In this document: positions 51,485 through 59,923 of the stretch, one piece after another | Layout: each line of letters starts with the position of its first letter | Numbering within the stretch: the first letter of the stretch is position 1 | Origin: B1SED10-225 sp964501415 | GTDB taxonomy: Bacteria > Bacillota_I > Bacilli_A > Izemoplasmatales > Izemoplasmataceae | DNA length: 64,000 nt | Assembly (NCBI GenBank): GCA_964501415.1 | Contig: CAZCSL010000002.1 | Coordinates: 1 to 64,000 of the forward strand | Reading direction: 5' to 3' | The notes under the pieces: generated by a model | The model's database searches: none | What the model was told of the DNA's origin: nothing | Seen by the model: the letters and a program-made list of their open reading frames with translations, nothing else | Translations under genes and position numbers: made by a program

Positions 51485-52919
51485 TAATCTCACCCTTTAA
51501 AAACCATGTTTTTGCTTCGGTAATCATAACGGGGATGATTTGCCCTATCAAGGCTTCACTACCGGGCATATTAACCAATTTGTTATTGGGTGTATAACCC
51601 GCTAAAATCGCATCATCTTTTTTACTGATGCCATCCACCAAAACGTTTTGTACGGTTTGTTCAAAGCGTTTATGTCCCTTTTTATACCCTTCGTTCACCA
51701 AAGCATTCAATCGTTTAAGACGTTCCTTTTTTTCAGCGACTGAGACGTTGTCTTCGTATGTATATGCGGGGGTATTGGCCCGCTTTGAGAACACAAAGGT
51801 AAATGCACCTTCAAAGTCTGCTTTCGATACCAAATCTAAGGTTTCTAAAAAATCGTCTTCGCTTTCACCCGGAAAGCCAACAATGATATCGGTGGTGATA
51901 GAAACATCAGGTATTTTGTCTTTAATGGCTTTGATTAACGTCAAATAGGAATCCTTCGTATACTTACGGTTCATTTTTTTAAGGATTTTATCGCTGCCTG
52001 ATTGAACCGGTAAATGAATATGAGGCATCATATTATCATGTTTAGCCAAAACATCGATAGTCTGTAAATCAAAATCATTGGGGTGAGATGTCGTAAAACG
52101 AATCCGCTTTATCGCTTTGTGTCCTAAGGCATCCAGTAATGACGCAAAGGATATTTCAAAATCCTCTTTGTCTCTACCATAAGCATTGACGTTTTGACCA
52201 AGTAAAGTTACTTCCTGATAACCTTGTTCAATCAACTCATCAACTTCTTTTAATATATCTTCGGGATTTCTTGAACGTTCTTTACCGCGGGTATAGGGCA
52301 CGACGCAGTAGGTACAAAACTCATCACAGCCATACATGATATTCACCCATGCTTTGGTGGGGTGATCACGTCTTTTTGGCATGTTTTCGATGATTTGCCC
52401 TTCTTCGCTGAAAACCTCAACGACTCTTTCTTTGCCAGATATTGCCGTTTCAATATATTCAGGCAACTTGAAAATATTATGCGTGCCAAAGATAAGGTCT
52501 ACATAAGGATATTTTTCAAGTAAACGATTGACGACGCTTTCTTCTTGAGGCATACAGCCAGCCACCGCCAACAGTAAATCAGGATTCGTTTTTTTGTATT
52601 GCTTTAGACGGCCAAGCTCACCAAAGACTCGATTTTCTGCATTTTCTCTTATCGCACACGTATTAAGGATGATTATATCGGCTTTGGTTTCTTGATCGGT
52701 CGGTTCAAAGCCAAGGGCTTCTAAGATGCCTTGTATGGTTTCACTATCCGCTTCGTTACCTTGACACCCATAGGTTTGCAATAAATAGCGTTTACCTATG
52801 CCGATATCTTTAATGTTTATGTGTTCTTCAAAATCAATATGTGCGGTATCTTTACTGATTCGCTTTCGGGCCTTTTTATGTGAAGGACGGTTGAAATAGC
52901 GTCCATAATCTTTGCTCAT
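51471..52919 (-). CDS. miaB: tRNA-2-methylthio-N6-dimethylallyladenosine synthase
   Basis: 482 residues. The N-terminal MTTase domain carries TYGCQGNEADSE, ILNTCAIRENAE and VAGCMPQEE (three cluster cysteines). A radical-SAM domain follows with CDEFCTYCVVPYTRGKERSR (C-x3-C-x2-C), then a TRAM domain. It methylthiolates i6A37 made by MiaA. It lies 4 bases after ymdB. Confidence 0.95.
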   Translation of the reverse strand: MSKDYGRYFNRPSHKKARKRISKDTAHIDFEEHINIKDIGIGKRYLLQTYGCQGNEADSETIQGILEALGFEPTDQETKADIIILNTCAIRENAENRVFGELGRLKQYKKTNPDLLLAVAGCMPQEESVVNRLLEKYPYVDLIFGTHNIFKLPEYIETAISGKERVVEVFSEEGQIIENMPKRRDHPTKAWVNIMYGCDEFCTYCVVPYTRGKERSRNPEDILKEVDELIEQGYQEVTLLGQNVNAYGRDKEDFEISFASLLDALGHKAIKRIRFTTSHPNDFDLQTIDVLAKHDNMMPHIHLPVQSGSDKILKKMNRKYTKDSYLTLIKAIKDKIPDVSITTDIIVGFPGESEDDFLETLDLVSKADFEGAFTFVFSKRANTPAYTYEDNVSVAEKKERLKRLNALVNEGYKKGHKRFEQTVQNVLVDGISKKDDAILAGYTPNNKLVNMPGSEALIGQIIPVMITEAKTWFLKGEIIEKS

Positions 52920-52923
52920 ATTA

Positions 52924-53688
52924 TCACTCTTTATCGCTATAATTTATCGTTTCAATCGTTTTTTGCTCAAAATCTAAAAGCGCGCCATTTAACTGTAAAA
53001 TATTGGTCTGTTCTGGTTTGAGTCGGGTTGGCATGCCCGTTAAAAACTTATTTAAGACTAACTTTTTGTCCGCACCTAATATACCGAATTTTGCGCCACA
53101 CATTCCTAAATCCGTAAGGTACAAAGTGCCCTTGGGCAGTTTCATCGCATCATTGGTAGCCACGTGTGTATGGGTTCCTAAAACGGCATCAACCCGGCCA
53201 TCCAAATAATGCGCTAAAGCCAGTTTTTCACTGGTCGTCTCAGCATGGACATCGACAACAACATAATCTGAATCTAAATTCTCTAGCACTTCATCGATAG
53301 CTTCAAAGGGATTATTTAGTGGGTCATGCATAAAAACGCGACCCATCAGTTGGATTAATGCTATTTTGATACCATTAAAATTGATGGTCAAAACGGGTTT
53401 ACCTGGTGTGTTTTTAGGATAGTTTAATGGTCGAACGATGTTGGCTTCATCGATGAACTCCAACAACTCTTTTTTGGAAAAGGCATGGTTCCCCAAAGAG
53501 ATACCTGCAACCCCTAATGACATCAATTTTTTATAGTCTTTAAGATTCAAGCCTAGACCTTGTGTCACGTTTTCACCATTAACAAATAAAAGATCATAAT
53601 CGTAATCTCTTTTTATAATCGGAAGAAATTTTTCTACCGCAGCAATACCAGCCTCAGCATACAAATCGCCTAAAAATAAAATGCGCAT
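52924..53688 (-). CDS. ymdB: YmdB family metallophosphoesterase
   Basis: 254 residues, dinuclear calcineurin-like fold: FLGDLYAEAG, FVNGENVTQG, LGNHAFSKKE, VDVHAETTSEK and LGTHTHVATND. Bacillus YmdB cleaves 2',3'-cyclic nucleotides and affects the switch to biofilm; it sits next to rny, as here with one NUDIX gene between. The start lies one base past the NUDIX gene stop. Confidence 0.92.
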   Translation of the reverse strand: MRILFLGDLYAEAGIAAVEKFLPIIKRDYDYDLLFVNGENVTQGLGLNLKDYKKLMSLGVAGISLGNHAFSKKELLEFIDEANIVRPLNYPKNTPGKPVLTINFNGIKIALIQLMGRVFMHDPLNNPFEAIDEVLENLDSDYVVVDVHAETTSEKLALAHYLDGRVDAVLGTHTHVATNDAMKLPKGTLYLTDLGMCGAKFGILGADKKLVLNKFLTGMPTRLKPEQTNILQLNGALLDFEQKTIETINYSDKE

Positions 53689-53689
53689 C

Positions 53690-54208
53690 TTACGCTCTTC
53701 CCCTCAGCATATCAAAATATGTTTTATCGCCTAAAAGCATACGATAATCCCAAAAAGTTTTTTCTTCTACCATCTTTAAAATCGTATCCAAATCAGCATA
53801 TTTAGTATCCATAACCTCTTTTTTATCAATATTTAAACGGTCTAAATCAATCGCTTCATACGTGTGATACACGTGTGTTATGGTATTGTATTGATTATGG
53901 TTTGAGACGATGCGTGCTCTTTTTTTAAGCTGTTTTCTATCCAGCGTAATGCCTAATTCTTCTTTCGTTTCACGAATCGCAGCATCTAAAGGTAACTCAT
54001 TGGTATTGGGTATACCACTAGTAATCGCCCATTGATGAGGGATTGGGTCGGTTTTTTTGGCTCTTTTTTGGATTAAAAACTCGCTGTTTTCGTTTTCAAT
54101 CCATACATGGACCACCAAAAAATATTCATGTTTGCCTAGGGTTTGATTTCTCGTTGCGACCTTTCTTAGTGGAAAGCCTTCTTCGTTATATAGATCAAAA
54201 TATTCCAT
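53690..54208 (-). CDS. NUDIX hydrolase (IDI/YfcD-like)
   Basis: 172 residues. A full Nudix box, G-x5-E-x7-REUxEExGU, is visible in GIPNTNELPLDAAIRETKEE followed by LGI. The N-terminal EEGFPLRKVATRNQTL and HVWIENENSEFLIQKRAKK resemble the YfcD/isopentenyl diphosphate isomerase-like Nudix subgroup. The catalytic Cys/His set of true isomerases was not confirmed, so the substrate is open. ATG at 54208 follows AAAGGTG. It is inserted between rny and ymdB; a terminator separates it from rny. Confidence 0.85.
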   Translation of the reverse strand: MEYFDLYNEEGFPLRKVATRNQTLGKHEYFLVVHVWIENENSEFLIQKRAKKTDPIPHQWAITSGIPNTNELPLDAAIRETKEELGITLDRKQLKKRARIVSNHNQYNTITHVYHTYEAIDLDRLNIDKKEVMDTKYADLDTILKMVEEKTFWDYRMLLGDKTYFDMLRGRA

Positions 54209-54221
54209 ACCAATCACCTTT

Positions 54222-54251
54222 CAAAAAGCCTTCCCACCGGAAGGCTTTTTA
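54222..54251 (-). terminator. Terminator of rny
   Basis: AAAAAGCCTTCC, loop CACC, GGAAGGCTTTTT; a 12-base stem directly after the rny stop. Confidence 0.9.
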
Positions 54252-54253
54252 TC

Positions 54254-55819
54254 TTATTTAGCAACGTCTTGTGCCCGTGTTTCGCGAATAACGGTTACTT
54301 TAATGGTTCCGGGATAAGATAGTTGTTCCTCGATTTCTTTTTTGATGTCTCTAGCCATTTTATGGGCCAACACATCATCAACTTGATCGGGTTTTACCAA
54401 CACGCGTACTTCGCGTCCCGCTTGGATAGCATAAGCTTGTTCGACGCCTTCGTGTTTAGCGGATAACGTCTCTAGTTGTTCAAGACGTTTGATGTAGTTG
54501 TCTAATGATTCACTTCTAGCGCCTGGTCTTGCGGCGCTTAAGGCATCACTAGCAGCGACCAATACCGCGATGATCGTTTCAGCTGCTTCATCGCCGTGAT
54601 GGGAAAGAATCGCATCTAATACCGCTTTGGGTTCGTTGTATCTTTGAGCGATGTTATGACCAATCTCTACATGGGAGCCTTCAATCTCATGGTCGACAGC
54701 TTTACCGATGTCATGCAACAAGGCCGCGCGACGGGTCAAAATTTCATCTTCGCCAATTTCACTGGCAAGCTTGCCCGCTATGAAGGCACATTCGACACAA
54801 TGCCTAAGTACATTTTGTCCATAAGATGTTCTGAAGTGCAAGCGTCCAAGTAGTTTTACCAAGTCTGGATGCACTTTACCAATGCCTACTTCAAAGACCG
54901 CTTCTTCACCCTTATCACGGATAAAGCGTTCTACATCCTCACGCATTTTTTCTACCACTTCTTCAATGCGTCCAGGATGAATACGTCCATCGCTTACAAG
55001 GGCTTCTAAGGAGCGTTTTGCAATCTCTCTTCTAATCGGATCAAAACCGGATAGTACGACCGCTTCAGGCGTATCATCGATAATCAAATCGACGCCTGTC
55101 AACGCTTCTAAAGTTCGGATGTTTCTACCTTCTCTACCAATGATTCTACCTTTCATATCATCATTGGGTAAATTAACGACACTGACGGTACGCTCCGATG
55201 TAACATCTTGTGCGTACTTTTGAATGGCCGAAGCCAGTAAGTGTTGCGACTTTTTGTCTACGATAAGTTTTGCTTTGTCTTCTTCATCTTTAATGAATTG
55301 TGCAATTTCTTTTTCCATCTCTGATTCTACTCGTTTAAAGATAATCTCTTTTGCTTCTTCAACTGTCGTTTGGGCAATTTCTTGCAATCGTTTATTTTGC
55401 TCTTCGATCAATCTCTCAAGTTTGCTTTCGTTTTCTTCCAAGGCTGTTTTCTTTTGTTCTAGACTTTCTTCTTTTCTGTCAATATTAGACTCCCTGCGCT
55501 CCAAGTTTGAGGCGCGGTTATCTAATATTTTTTCACGTTCGAATAACTTGTTTTCTTGATTAGATATTTCTTTTTTGCGTTCCTTAATATCTTTATCTGT
55601 TTCAACGCGAAGATTATGAATCTCTTGTTTCGTTTCTAGAATCGTTTGTTTTTTCGTTTTTTCTGCTTGTTTTTCTGCATCTTCAATCAATTTTTTCGCT
55701 TGAGACTGAGCCTTGTCAAATCCTCTTTCAATCAAAATCGCTCGTACAATCACGCCGATTACGATACCTAAGATTAAAAGCAGCAAACCGGAGAAGATTA
55801 ATACCAATGGTTCATTCAT
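54254..55819 (-). CDS. rny: Ribonuclease Y
   Basis: 521 residues. An N-terminal membrane anchor (LVLIFSGLLLLILGIVIGVI) is followed by a long coiled coil (about 30-200), a KH domain (DMKGRIIGREGRNIRTLEA) and an HD domain (RRAALLHDIGKAVDHE). It initiates mRNA decay at the membrane. The ATG at 55819 follows GGAGG. It has its own promoter with a leader of about 95 bases, which leaves room for regulation. Confidence 0.95.
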   Translation of the reverse strand: MNEPLVLIFSGLLLLILGIVIGVIVRAILIERGFDKAQSQAKKLIEDAEKQAEKTKKQTILETKQEIHNLRVETDKDIKERKKEISNQENKLFEREKILDNRASNLERRESNIDRKEESLEQKKTALEENESKLERLIEEQNKRLQEIAQTTVEEAKEIIFKRVESEMEKEIAQFIKDEEDKAKLIVDKKSQHLLASAIQKYAQDVTSERTVSVVNLPNDDMKGRIIGREGRNIRTLEALTGVDLIIDDTPEAVVLSGFDPIRREIAKRSLEALVSDGRIHPGRIEEVVEKMREDVERFIRDKGEEAVFEVGIGKVHPDLVKLLGRLHFRTSYGQNVLRHCVECAFIAGKLASEIGEDEILTRRAALLHDIGKAVDHEIEGSHVEIGHNIAQRYNEPKAVLDAILSHHGDEAAETIIAVLVAASDALSAARPGARSESLDNYIKRLEQLETLSAKHEGVEQAYAIQAGREVRVLVKPDQVDDVLAHKMARDIKKEIEEQLSYPGTIKVTVIRETRAQDVAK

Positions 55820-55922
55820 ATTAAATCCTCCGTTTCTGTTGCTATTATATATCCTAACTAAATACATCAAATGCTTTTAAAAGCACCTAAAATCAATGAG
55901 TAGAAACAAAGATTACTTTTTC

Positions 55923-55952
55923 ATTATACCGTAGAAAAACTTTAAAAGTCAA
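55923..55952 (-). promoter_or_regulatory. rny promoter
   Basis: Minus strand TTGACT, 18-base spacer, TATAAT. The start codon is about 100 bases downstream. Confidence 0.65.
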
Positions 55953-55976
55953 ACATTATTCATTATTAAACAGAAT

Positions 55977-56005
55977 ATAAAAAGACAGTTTTCACTGTCT
56001 TTTAA
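55977..56005 (-). terminator. Terminator of pdxS
   Basis: AAAAGACAG, loop of five, CTGTCTTTT with flanking A/T; about 20 bases after the pdxS stop. Confidence 0.75.
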
Positions 56006-56024
56006 GAATACTATATTTCTAGGT

Positions 56025-56855
56025 TTAATCTTTTTGAACAACCGCCCCGTGCATCGCTTTACCAAGCCCTTTTGATAATTCTGCTAACTTCTTGTCATCA
56101 TTGTAATGTTTAACGGCCTCCACGATGGCCTTGGCTCTTTTTTGTGGATTGTCGCTCTTAAATATACCTGAGCCAACAAATACGCCATCGCATCCCAAAC
56201 GCATCATCAAAGCAGCATCTGCAGGGGTTGCCACGCCACCTGCGGCAAAGTTTAAAACGGGTAGACGACCATGCTGATTAACGTACTCTACCAAAGCCAC
56301 AGACACATTGACTTCTTTTGCGTAGGTCTTTAATTGTTCCGGTGTTAACTTTTTCACAGCTTCAATTTCTGAATTGATTTTGTTCATATGATTAACGGCT
56401 TCTGAGATATCTCCTGTCCCGGCTTCGCCTTTGGTTCGAATCATTTTAGCGCCTTCATTGATTCTTCTTAGCGCTTCACCTAAATCTTTAGCGCCACAAA
56501 CAAAGGGTGTATTAAAGCGATGTTTGTCAATATGTTTATCATGATCAGCCGGCGTCAATACTTCACTTTCATCGATACAATCAATTGCTAGCGCTTGTAG
56601 AATACTCGCCTCTGTCGTATGACCAATACGGACTTTTGCCATCACCGGAATTTGCACTGCGTTCATGATTTCTTCTATCAATTGTGGGTCACTCATTCTA
56701 GCGACTCCACCCTTAAGACGGATGTCTGCAGGAACACTTTCTAAGGCCATCACGCTTCTCGCTCCAGCCTCAAAAGCAACCTTCGCTTGCGCTTGATCGA
56801 TGACATCCATAATGACACCACCATTTAACTGTTCAAACAAATCTTGTTTACTCAT
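56025..56855 (-). CDS. pdxS: Pyridoxal 5'-phosphate synthase subunit PdxS
   Basis: 276 residues, TIM barrel. It joins ribose-5-phosphate, glyceraldehyde-3-phosphate and ammonia into PLP. Active-site lysines correspond to Lys74 (PVMAKVRIGH) and Lys142 (IRTKGEAGTG), and LNFAAGGVATPADAALMM is intact. The C-terminus stops at GLGKAMHGAVVQKD, about 15-20 residues short of typical PdxS, which ends with an LLPEQRMQERGW-like tail. The glutaminase gene pdxT is not adjacent. It is divergent from the MocR-type gene. ATG at 56855 follows GGAGG. Confidence 0.92.
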   Translation of the reverse strand: MSKQDLFEQLNGGVIMDVIDQAQAKVAFEAGARSVMALESVPADIRLKGGVARMSDPQLIEEIMNAVQIPVMAKVRIGHTTEASILQALAIDCIDESEVLTPADHDKHIDKHRFNTPFVCGAKDLGEALRRINEGAKMIRTKGEAGTGDISEAVNHMNKINSEIEAVKKLTPEQLKTYAKEVNVSVALVEYVNQHGRLPVLNFAAGGVATPADAALMMRLGCDGVFVGSGIFKSDNPQKRAKAIVEAVKHYNDDKKLAELSKGLGKAMHGAVVQKD

Positions 56856-56954
56856 TTTTTCCTCCATTATACTTTATTACTTATGCTAAAGGTATTATAA
56901 TAAGAATGTGTCCATTTTTAAATATACAGTTTTGATAACTTTTGAGGTGGTCAG

Positions 56955-58256
56955 ATGTCAAACCATAAATATGTCCTTTATCAACGTGTGTATGAAGAAT
57001 ACAAGAAAAAAATTGTGAAAAAAGTATATGAACCCCAACAAAAACTGCCTTCTATTAGAGGGGCGGCCAAACACTATGGCGTTAGTACAACGACCATAGA
57101 ACACGCATACCAACAATTATTGATTGAAGGTTACATTTATAGTAAGCCAAAACGAGGGTATTATGTCGAAGATCTTAAATTCATGAAGATTGAACGACCT
57201 TTAGAACCCCATAAAGCCTTGCATGAGAATAAGCCGGTGAATAAGCGACAGCATAAAGATATGTTTCGCTTGGATCGTATACGAAAAATAATGAATAGCG
57301 TTCTAACAAACAATGAAAAATTGTATGAAGACTGTTTGCCTACCGGTGAGATAGAACTCAAAGTAGAGATAAAAAAACATCTCGCCAAACATCGTGATGT
57401 TTTGTTATCACACGATCAAATTATCATAGCCAGTGGAACCCAACAACTATTGATGTGGTTAGCACCTCTTTTTGAGAATAACACTCGCGTCGCCTACTTA
57501 AAGCCTGGATTCAAGCGAGCCATTCAGGCGCTGCAAATATTAGGCTTTGAAACTTATGGGGTTAATTCCGTAGATGAAATGATTGATGCCAAAGCGAAAA
57601 TCTTATTTGTCTCACCTTCAAATCTATACCCGAGTGGCGAGGTCATGCCCATCAAAGAACGATTAGAATTGATTCAATACGCACAAAGCCAAAACGCTTA
57701 TATCATTGAAGATGATTACAACCATATTTTTCGCTATAACGCCTATCAAATCCCCCCTATACATCAACTCGCAGAAGGACAAAACGTTATTTATATTGGG
57801 TCTTTTTCCATGAACACTTTATTAAGCATTCGTATGAGTTATATGGGGTTGCCCCTTGATTTAGCCAAAGCATTAAACCGAGATACACTAGCCCAAACGG
57901 TCTCCAAAATTGATCAACTGATGATGGCGCAGTTCCTCGCTTCCAAAGACTATGAAAAGCACTTGAGATACTTATCCCGTTATTCTAAAAAGCGCAATGA
58001 AGCGCTGCAAAAAGCTTTGGAGCCCTGGATGTCATCAGAAAACTTTACAATCAGTGGTTTACAAAGCAACATGCATTTGCTGATTCACTGTCAGAAACTG
58101 AGCATAAAAAAACAAATCATCCAAAACTTAAAAAAGCTAAACTATGCGTACACCACATTTGAAGAAGACAAATACTTAATACTATTGCCTTATCGCGGTA
58201 TTCCCAAAGAACGTTTTGATTCGATTTTTGAAAAACTGTTTCAACATATTCAATAA
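56955..58256 (+). CDS. MocR/PdxR-like regulator lacking the PLP lysine
   Basis: 433 residues. A GntR winged helix (1-70: LPSIRGAAKHYGVSTTTIEH) is fused to an aminotransferase-like domain (about 110-433: SGTQQLLMWLAP, SPSNLYPSGEVMP, EDDYNHIFRY). In MocR proteins the cofactor lysine lies in a SFSK motif; here the motif is GSFSMNTLLSIR with Met286 (codon 57810-57812, ATG, one base from AAG). The C-terminal carboxylate-binding Arg context is also unclear. Position next to pdxS suggests PdxR-like control of PLP synthesis, but covalent PLP sensing seems impossible. ATG follows GAGGTGG. Confidence 0.85.
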   Translation: MSNHKYVLYQRVYEEYKKKIVKKVYEPQQKLPSIRGAAKHYGVSTTTIEHAYQQLLIEGYIYSKPKRGYYVEDLKFMKIERPLEPHKALHENKPVNKRQHKDMFRLDRIRKIMNSVLTNNEKLYEDCLPTGEIELKVEIKKHLAKHRDVLLSHDQIIIASGTQQLLMWLAPLFENNTRVAYLKPGFKRAIQALQILGFETYGVNSVDEMIDAKAKILFVSPSNLYPSGEVMPIKERLELIQYAQSQNAYIIEDDYNHIFRYNAYQIPPIHQLAEGQNVIYIGSFSMNTLLSIRMSYMGLPLDLAKALNRDTLAQTVSKIDQLMMAQFLASKDYEKHLRYLSRYSKKRNEALQKALEPWMSSENFTISGLQSNMHLLIHCQKLSIKKQIIQNLKKLNYAYTTFEEDKYLILLPYRGIPKERFDSIFEKLFQHIQ

Positions 58257-58290
58257 AAAAATGTGAGTGTATTTAGACACTCACATCTTT
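58254..58290. terminator. Bidirectional terminator between the MocR gene and recA
   Basis: ATGTGAGTGT and ACACTCACAT form a 10-base stem with loop ATTTAG, flanked by A and T runs. Confidence 0.8.
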
Positions 58291-58292
58291 TA

Positions 58293-59288
58293 TCAATGTT
58301 CTTGTAATTTGGTTTTAATCTGTTCAATCAAGGTATTGTATAATTCTTCGTTTTCTTCCAAATAAGCCTTTACATTTTCGCGTCCTTGTCCGATTTTGTT
58401 GCCGTCATACGAGAACCATGAGCCGCTTTTTTGAATCAACTCAAACTCAACGCCCATGTCGACAACCTCACCTGCTTTTGAAATACCCTTGCCGTAGACA
58501 ATGTCAACTTCTGCAGTTTTAAACGGTGGCGCAATTTTATTTTTGACCACTTTGATTTTGGTTCGATTACCGACAATATCCGAACCGATTTTCAATTGTT
58601 CGCCGCGACGTATTTCAATTCGAACGCTACTATAGAATTTTAAAGCCCGTCCGCCAGGGGTGGTTTCTGGATTACCAAACATAACCCCGACCTTTTCTCT
58701 GATTTGATTAATGAATACCGCAGTGGTATTAGATTTACTGATTGCACCCGATAGTTTTCGCATCGCTTGCGACATCAACCGCGCTTGCAAACCAACATGG
58801 GAACTACCCATGTCACCTCTAATTTCAGCTTCTGGTACCAAGGCTGCAACGCTGTCAACCACAACAATATCGACCGAATTACTGCGGATCAATGCTTCGG
58901 TTATTTCTAAAGCTTGCTCACCGGTATCGGGTTGTGAAATGATTAAATTATCGGTATCAACGCCTAAAGCTTGGGCATATTTAGGATCAAGGGCATGTTC
59001 TGCATCAATAAACGCGGCATAGCCACCTTTATTTTGGGCTTGGGCAATGGCATGTAATGCAAAGGTTGTTTTACCAGAAGACTCAGGTCCATAGATTTCT
59101 ACAATCCTACCTCTAGGATACCCTCCAATGCCTAAGGCTTTGTCCAAAGCCAAAGAACCACTTTCAACAAAATCTATATCTTTCCTTGCGCCTTCATCAC
59201 CCAGTAGCATAACCGCACCCTTACCGTGGGTTTTTTCAATGTCTTTCATCGCTTGATTCAATGCTTTTTTACGATCGTCTTTTGCCAA
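58293..59288 (-). CDS. recA: Recombinase RecA
   Basis: 331 residues. Walker A GPESSGKTT, AAFIDAEHALDP, Walker B VVDSVAALVPEAE, L1/L2 loops and NQIREKVGVMFGNPETTPGG are intact; the acidic C-tail is short. The start codon is TTG (59286-59288), 5 bases after AAGGAGGAG. No LexA/DinR-type box was seen in the 44 bases before it, so it may be co-transcribed with pgsA. Confidence 0.97.
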   Translation of the reverse strand: MAKDDRKKALNQAMKDIEKTHGKGAVMLLGDEGARKDIDFVESGSLALDKALGIGGYPRGRIVEIYGPESSGKTTFALHAIAQAQNKGGYAAFIDAEHALDPKYAQALGVDTDNLIISQPDTGEQALEITEALIRSNSVDIVVVDSVAALVPEAEIRGDMGSSHVGLQARLMSQAMRKLSGAISKSNTTAVFINQIREKVGVMFGNPETTPGGRALKFYSSVRIEIRRGEQLKIGSDIVGNRTKIKVVKNKIAPPFKTAEVDIVYGKGISKAGEVVDMGVEFELIQKSGSWFSYDGNKIGQGRENVKAYLEENEELYNTLIEQIKTKLQEH

Positions 59289-59332
59289 GATTACTCCTCC
59301 TTCAACCTGATTATACGCATAAAGATTTCATT

Positions 59333-59869
59333 TTACTTTGCTTCTTTAAAACTATTTTGATTTTTTAACACATACTCCACACCTGATATGACGGTCAGTG
59401 CGGTTGCTATATATAATACGATAATACCAACCCATTGGAAGTGAAACATTAACAAAATCAAAGCTACCATCGTCGATGCCGTTTTATACTTACCCAGTTG
59501 CGATGCCGCGATAACCTTGCCACCGTCAACCGCAATCAAGCGTATACCCGTGACGATAAATTCTCTAGCTAAGATAACTAATACAATCCACATAGGTATA
59601 AACGCAATATCCAATAGCATCAACAAGGCAAACATGACCAACAACTTATCTGCGAGGGGATCCAAAAACTTTCCAAAAACGGTAATGATATTCCATCTTC
59701 TTGCCAACAGACCATCAAAGAAGTCCGTCAAAGAAGCTAAAATAAACAAAATGGCTATCGCAATAGAAAAACCATTAAGCACATTGCGTTCTGGATCAAT
59801 ATAATATATAACGACCATAATGGGAATAAGTAAAACCCGCAAAACGGTCAATCTGTTGGGAAGATTCAT
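59333..59869 (-). CDS. pgsA: Phosphatidylglycerophosphate synthase
   Basis: 178 residues, about five helices. The CDP-alcohol phosphotransferase motif D-x2-DG-x2-AR-x8-G-x3-D-x3-D is complete in the stretch from TDFFDGLLARRW to GKFLDPLADK. It makes phosphatidylglycerophosphate from CDP-diacylglycerol and the glycerol-3-phosphate produced by GpsA. The pgsA-recA adjacency is common in Bacillota (cinA, usually between them, is missing). Confidence 0.94.
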   Translation of the reverse strand: MNLPNRLTVLRVLLIPIMVVIYYIDPERNVLNGFSIAIAILFILASLTDFFDGLLARRWNIITVFGKFLDPLADKLLVMFALLMLLDIAFIPMWIVLVILAREFIVTGIRLIAVDGGKVIAASQLGKYKTASTMVALILLMFHFQWVGIIVLYIATALTVISGVEYVLKNQNSFKEAK

Positions 59870-59923
59870 ATCATCACCTCATGTGTGATTATACCATATA
59901 TAAAGCTGCTTATCATACAAAAA

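Noticed and set aside
56869..56878. TATAAT directly before the pdxS ribosome site on the minus strand
   Set aside because: Transcription from it would start inside or after the ribosome site, removing it; no -35 at the right distance.
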